Made by a program: the position numbers and the translations under genes
The notes under the pieces: model-generated
What the model was told of the DNA's origin: nothing
Databases searched by the model: none
What the model saw: the letters and a program-made list of their open reading frames with translations, nothing else
Source: Verrucomicrobia bacterium UBA1629
GTDB lineage: Bacteria > Verrucomicrobiota > Kiritimatiellia > RFP12 > UBA1067
DNA length: 9,989 bases
Assembly (NCBI GenBank): GCA_002321305.1
Contig: DCMF01000055.1
Coordinates: 157-10,145 of the forward strand
Reading direction: 5' to 3'
Shown: in pieces, positions 7,069 through 9,989 of the stretch
Layout of the letters: every line of letters starts with the position of its first letter
Numbering within the stretch: the first letter of the stretch is position 1

Positions 7069-9672
7069 ATGAACAGATTGCTCAAGTTGGCCGTTGCCGT
7101 GTCGGCAACGCTGGAGGTGGCGCCTGTGCGCGCCGTAGCCGCCTGTACGGGCGCGGGCGCGCCGTTCGCGGAGCGGGAGGTGACCGCGCCGCGCGCGGGC
7201 TGGCGGATGCTGAACGGCGCGGCGGCCCTCGCGCTCGACGGGGCGGACGTCTCGCGACCGGGCTTCGACGACGCGGCGTGGATGCCCGCCGTCGTGCCGG
7301 GCACGGTCCTGACGACGCTCGTCAAGAACGGCGCCGTGCCCGACCCCTACCGGGGCCTGAACAACGAGATCTCGCGGGGCCTCATCCCCGACGTCAGCAC
7401 GAACCGCACGTTCTACACGGCCTGGTTCCGCACGGCGTTCGACCTGCCGGCGGCCGGGAAGGGCCAGGTCGTCTGGATGCGCCCGGAGGGAATCAACTAC
7501 CGCAGCGAGATCTGGCTGAACGGACGCCTCGCGGCGTCGACCTGCGGGATGTTCGCGCGCAACGCGGTCGACGTGACGGCCTTCGCGAAGCCCGGCGGGC
7601 GGAACGTGCTGGCGGTCAGGGTCGTCCCCGTCGACCACCCCGGCACGTGCCGGCCCAAGCCCTGGGGCGCGGCGGGCGAGTGGCACAACGGCGGCGACGG
7701 CGAGATCGGGCGTGACGTGACGATGCTCATGTCCGCCGGGTGGGACTTCACCTTCTCGGACGGCATCCGCGACCGGAACACGGGCATCTGGAAGGACATC
7801 GCCTTCTTCGCGACGGGTCTTGTCCGGCTGGACGCGCCATACGTCCGCACGAAGCTCAACGGGCCGATGGACGCGGCGGAGCTGACGCTGGAGATCGACC
7901 TGCACAGCGCCGCCAACGGCTGGGGCCAGGAGGTCGCGGGCGATCTCACGGCGGAGGTCGAGGGGACGGACGTCCGCTTCGCGAAGCGGGTCACGCTCTT
8001 CCGGGGCGAGCGGCGCACGGAGCGGCTGACGGCGACGCTGGCGAACCCGAAGCTCTGGTGGCCGCGCAACAAGGGGCCGCAGAGCCTCTACACGCTCCGC
8101 GCCCGCTTCGCCGACGCGAAGACGGGCCGCGTCTCCGACGCCGTGCAGGTGCGCTTCGGCGTGCGCGAGGTGACGAGCGACCGGTCCGGCAAGGGCGGCG
8201 CGCGGCAGTTCCACGTGAACCGCAGGAAGGTCTTCATACGCGGCACGAACTGGATCCCGGAGGCCATGCTGAAGGCGGACGACGCGCGGATGGCCGAGGA
8301 GCTGCGGCTGACCCGCGACTCGGGCGTCAACCTCGTGCGCCTCTGGGCGGGCGGCATCACGGAGAGCGACTACTTCTACCAGTTCTGCGACGAGTACGGG
8401 CTTCTCGTCTGGCAGGAGTTCTGGATGACGGGCGACACGCGCCACCCGGACGACCCCGGCCTCTACCTCGACCAGGTCGCCCAGCAGGTCCGGCGCATCC
8501 GCGCGCACGCCTCGCTCGCCCACTGGACGGCCTCGAACGAGTCGACCGAGGTGGCGGGGACGGAGGCGCTTGTCCGCAGGCTCACGGGCACGTCGAGCTG
8601 GATGATGCAGTCGGAGTGCGACGGCGTGCACGACGGCTCGCCCTACGTGCCGGTGAACCCCATGCGGCACTTCCGCGACGAGGCGTCCGACCGGGGGCCG
8701 CGCGTCTACGGGTTCAGCCCGGAGTACGGCACGGTGGCCCTGCCGTCCATCGACGGCATCCGGAAGTTCATGCGGGACGCGGACCTCTGGCCGATGGACG
8801 CGCACGAGGCCGCGTGGAAGTACCGTTCCGGCGGCGGCTTCGACCGGCTGACGACGACGCACCGCGCGCTCGTGGAGGCCTACGGCCCGGCGTCGACCCT
8901 GGAGGAGTACGTGCGCCACGCGCAGGCGGTCGACGCCCTGCAGCACCAGATCCTCTGGGAGGTGTGGAACCGCGCGCGGAACGAGGCGACGGGCGTCCTC
9001 TTCTGGTACAACAACACGCCGGTCCCGCAGCTCGGCTCGCACGCCTGGGACTACGACCTCGAGCCGACCGCCGCGTTCTTCGCCCAGCGCAACGCGCTCG
9101 AGCCCCTGCACGCGCAGTACGACTACCTCACGGGCGACGTCTGGGTGTCGAACGACTGGCCGACGGCGCGGGAGCTGACGCTGGCCGCCGAGGTCTACGA
9201 CTTCGGGACGCGGAAGGTCTGGTCGCGCCGCGCGCCCGTGTCCGTCCCGGCCGAGGCGGCGGTGAGGTCGTTCAGGGTCGAGGTCCCGGAGGGGATCACG
9301 AAAGTCCACTTCGTCCGGCTGCGCCTGCTCGATGCGGCGGGCGGGGAGGTCGGGCGGACGTTCTACTGGCGCTCGACCGACGCCTACGGCGGCAAGGACT
9401 CGCTGGCGGGCGGCGCGGCGAGCGGCTTCGAGAGCCTGCCGCGCCTGCCGGCGACGCGGCTCGCCGTGACGCGGGAGGGGGACGGCTGGCGCGTCGCCAA
9501 CGCGGGAAGCCGCCTCGCGTTCATGGTTGAGGTCAAGCCGCGCCGCATGACGGACAACTACTTCCACCTGCTGCCGGGCGAGTCGCGGCACGTCGAGCCG
9601 ACGGACGGCTTCCGAGGCGCGCCGTCCGTCTCCGCCTGGAACGCCCCGGAGGTCCTGGGGACAGACCCCTGA
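7069..9672 (+). CDS. Exported GH2 glycosidase, mannosylglycoprotein endo-beta-mannosidase-like (867 aa)
   Basis: The ATG at 7069 has AGGAA (7056-7060) 8 bases upstream and begins a signal peptide (about residues 1-24). The frame opens earlier at 7009, but that start lies next to the hairpin, lacks a binding site and spoils the signal. The N-terminal GH2 jelly-roll includes VPGTVL (76-81), GLNNE (96-100), DHPGT (189-193), GGDGEIG (208-214) and IRDRNTGIW (233-241). The central barrel has LLVWQEFW (445-452), the acid/base in SNE (Glu491) and the nucleophile in FSPEYG (Glu552). A C-terminal beta domain includes FYWRS. From memory, these motifs match plant mannosylglycoprotein endo-beta-mannosidase, which cuts Man-beta-1,4-GlcNAc in N-glycans, better than exo-beta-glucosaminidase or classic beta-mannosidase. 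Length fits the family (about 850-950). Bacterial exo-glucosaminidase relatives remain an alternative. Third codon positions are almost all G or C, more than in the genes upstream. Confidence 0.92.
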   Translation: MNRLLKLAVAVSATLEVAPVRAVAACTGAGAPFAEREVTAPRAGWRMLNGAAALALDGADVSRPGFDDAAWMPAVVPGTVLTTLVKNGAVPDPYRGLNNEISRGLIPDVSTNRTFYTAWFRTAFDLPAAGKGQVVWMRPEGINYRSEIWLNGRLAASTCGMFARNAVDVTAFAKPGGRNVLAVRVVPVDHPGTCRPKPWGAAGEWHNGGDGEIGRDVTMLMSAGWDFTFSDGIRDRNTGIWKDIAFFATGLVRLDAPYVRTKLNGPMDAAELTLEIDLHSAANGWGQEVAGDLTAEVEGTDVRFAKRVTLFRGERRTERLTATLANPKLWWPRNKGPQSLYTLRARFADAKTGRVSDAVQVRFGVREVTSDRSGKGGARQFHVNRRKVFIRGTNWIPEAMLKADDARMAEELRLTRDSGVNLVRLWAGGITESDYFYQFCDEYGLLVWQEFWMTGDTRHPDDPGLYLDQVAQQVRRIRAHASLAHWTASNESTEVAGTEALVRRLTGTSSWMMQSECDGVHDGSPYVPVNPMRHFRDEASDRGPRVYGFSPEYGTVALPSIDGIRKFMRDADLWPMDAHEAAWKYRSGGGFDRLTTTHRALVEAYGPASTLEEYVRHAQAVDALQHQILWEVWNRARNEATGVLFWYNNTPVPQLGSHAWDYDLEPTAAFFAQRNALEPLHAQYDYLTGDVWVSNDWPTARELTLAAEVYDFGTRKVWSRRAPVSVPAEAAVRSFRVEVPEGITKVHFVRLRLLDAAGGEVGRTFYWRSTDAYGGKDSLAGGAASGFESLPRLPATRLAVTREGDGWRVANAGSRLAFMVEVKPRRMTDNYFHLLPGESRHVEPTDGFRGAPSVSAWNAPEVLGTDP

Positions 9673-9702
9673 ACGTGGGGACAGGCCCTGGGGACAGGCC
9701 CC
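9657..9702. repeat. Three copies of a GGGGACAGRCCC repeat
   Basis: Copies lie at 9657-9669 (GGGGACAGACCCC), 9677-9688 (GGGGACAGGCCC) and 9690-9702 (GGGGACAGGCCCC). Each is partly self-complementary (GGGG with CCCC). The first copy runs up to the GH2 stop and encodes its last residues, Gly-Thr-Asp-Pro. Short repeats with a GGGGACAG core recur between genes in many bacterial genomes and are often discussed with REP elements and REP-associated transposases; this is from memory. No transposase is in view. Confidence 0.65.
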
Positions 9703-9727
9703 GGAACGCGGCGGCCGACGGCGTTGA

Positions 9728-9764
9728 ATGCGGAGGAAACGGAGGATGGAAGGCGCGGAGGATG
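9728..9764. repeat. Purine-rich tract with three CGGAGGA copies
   Basis: CGGAGGA occurs at 9731-9737, 9740-9746 and 9756-9762; the last two extend to CGGAGGATG. The tract resembles repeated Shine-Dalgarno sequences with ATG triplets, but none opens a convincing reading frame. A 30-codon frame from the ATG at 9728 ends at 9820 and has no binding site of its own. Its role is unknown; it may be part of a longer dispersed repeat that starts at 9657. Confidence 0.45.
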
Positions 9765-9784
9765 ATCTTGAGAAAGTAGGGGTC

Positions 9785-9813
9785 TTGCGCAAATTGAGCG
9801 CAAAATTTTTGCG
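9785..9813. promoter_or_regulatory. Cluster of palindromes upstream of the promoter (possible operator)
   Basis: TTGCGCAA (9785-9792) is a perfect palindrome. GCGCAAA occurs at 9787-9793 and again at 9798-9804, an 11-bp offset or about one helical turn. CGCAAAA (9799-9805) and TTTTGCG (9807-9813) form a perfect inverted repeat around one base. The cluster sits 30-60 bp upstream of the -10 box, where activators or repressors often bind. It could instead be the terminator of the GH2 transcript, since its right arm is T-rich, but the stem is AT-rich and has almost no loop. Confidence 0.4.
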
Positions 9814-9829
9814 TAGATGAGAACTACCT

Positions 9830-9886
9830 TCGTCGAAAAATTTGGTATACTGTCCGCTGTCTGACAGAAGGAAGATTTTTCGACGA
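9830..9886. promoter_or_regulatory. 12-bp inverted repeat bracketing the promoter
   Basis: TCGTCGAAAAAT (9830-9841) and ATTTTTCGACGA (9875-9886) are perfect reverse complements, 33 bp apart. The left arm lies just upstream of the -10 element, and the right arm covers the space between the ribosome binding site and the ATG. If transcription starts near 9858, the left arm is not in the mRNA, so this is a DNA-level dyad, such as a pair of operator half-sites, rather than an RNA hairpin. The regulator is unknown. Confidence 0.55.
9843..9851 (+). promoter_or_regulatory. Extended -10 promoter for the last gene
   Basis: TATACT (9846-9851) is a near-consensus -10 hexamer, preceded by TG and one base (9843-9845), which makes an extended -10. 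No good -35 is present at 16-18 bp spacing, which is compatible with an extended -10 or an activator-dependent promoter. The start site would fall near 9858, inside a small palindrome (CTGTC-T-GACAG, 9857-9867), giving a leader of about 28 bases. Confidence 0.6.
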
Positions 9887-9976
9887 TGCGCAAGATGAGA
9901 GAGAGACTCGGTTCCGCGCCGTTCGCCGCAGGCGCGGCGGAGGGCGGCCTGTGGCCGTCCGTGGGCGGCATTAGTA
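9886..9976 (+). CDS. Start of an unidentified gene, cut by the sequence end
   Basis: A frame opens at the ATG at 9886 and stays open to the end. It is preceded by a strong ribosome binding site (AAGGAAG, 9868-9874) and by the promoter at 9843-9851. About 30 codons are visible, beginning MRKMRERLGSAPF and then rich in Gly and Ala. There is no obvious signal peptide. This is too little to assign a family. The codons after 9976 fall in the C homopolymer and should be ignored. Because it has its own promoter, it is probably a separate transcription unit from the glycosidase genes. Confidence 0.55.
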
Positions 9977-9989
9977 CCCCCCCCCCCCC
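9977..9989. other. Terminal C homopolymer, probable artefact
   Basis: Thirteen C residues end the sequence and mirror the G run at the start. They interrupt the last reading frame and are probably not genomic. Confidence 0.75.

Noticed and set aside
7132..7146. A lipobox (VAAC, residues 23-26) in the GH2 protein
   Set aside because: Glu16 and Arg21 separate the hydrophobic core from the cysteine, so signal peptidase I cleavage near residue 24 fits better.
7740..9530. A 596-codon plus-strand frame inside the GH2 gene
   Set aside because: It is an out-of-frame, Arg/Gly/Ala-rich shadow with no binding site or domain.
9705..9725. AACGC...GCGTT hairpin as a terminator of the GH2 gene
   Set aside because: The stem is only five pairs and no T-tract follows.
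6946..9792. A 948-codon open frame on the minus strand across the GH2 gene
   Set aside because: It is a shadow produced by the strong G/C third-position bias of the GH2 gene. Its translation is Arg/Pro/Val-rich with no domain, while the plus strand has clear GH2 motifs and catalytic residues.
9728..9820. A 30-codon frame in the repeat tract
   Set aside because: It has no ribosome binding site of its own, consists largely of repeated CGGAGGA, and runs through the palindromes upstream of a promoter.
9857..9867. CTGTCTGACAG as a LexA box
   Set aside because: The enterobacterial LexA site is CTGT-N8-ACAG; here only three bases separate the arms.

Overview
The window is GC-rich bacterial DNA with one set of co-directional genes, all on the plus strand, almost all encoding predicted exported proteins. 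Two cell-surface-type proteins with a formylglycine-generating-enzyme (FGE/SUMF1) fold lie in tandem next to large, multi-domain glycoside hydrolases. This combination is what I would expect from a glycan-degrading member of the PVC group, for example Kiritimatiellota, Lentisphaerota or a relative, probably gut-associated. No rRNA or universal marker gene is present, so this placement is only an impression.

Layout. 1-16 is a G homopolymer and 9977-9989 a C homopolymer; both look like artefacts at the sequence ends. 17-181 is a leader with no gene I can support, apart from a good ribosome binding site at its end. 182-436 encodes a small exported protein of unknown family. 452-1843 and 1866-3125 encode two paralogous secreted proteins, each with an N-terminal beta-rich domain and a C-terminal FGE-fold domain that lacks the FGE cysteine pair. 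3125-6979 encodes a 1284-residue exported GH13 (alpha-amylase-type) enzyme with large flanking domains; its start overlaps the previous stop. 6980-7068 is a gap holding a compound hairpin. 7069-9672 encodes an 867-residue exported GH2 enzyme that most resembles mannosylglycoprotein endo-beta-mannosidase. 9657-9885 holds GGGGACAGRCCC repeats, a purine-rich repeat tract, several palindromes and a promoter. 9886-9989 is the start of another gene, cut by the end.

How they may work together. The first four genes have gaps of 15 and 22 bases and then a one-base overlap, so they are very probably one transcription unit. The GH2 gene may be read from the same transcript through the hairpin. All products appear to act outside the cytoplasm. 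The likely theme is breakdown of a complex glycan, with the GH2 enzyme pointing to the Man-beta-1,4-GlcNAc core of N-glycans and the FGE-fold proteins perhaps binding rather than modifying. No transporter, regulator, sulfatase or mobile-element gene is visible. The best candidates for something undescribed are the small exported protein, the cysteine-less FGE-fold pair, the GH13 enzyme's flanking domains, and the 12-bp dyad that brackets the promoter at 9843-9851.
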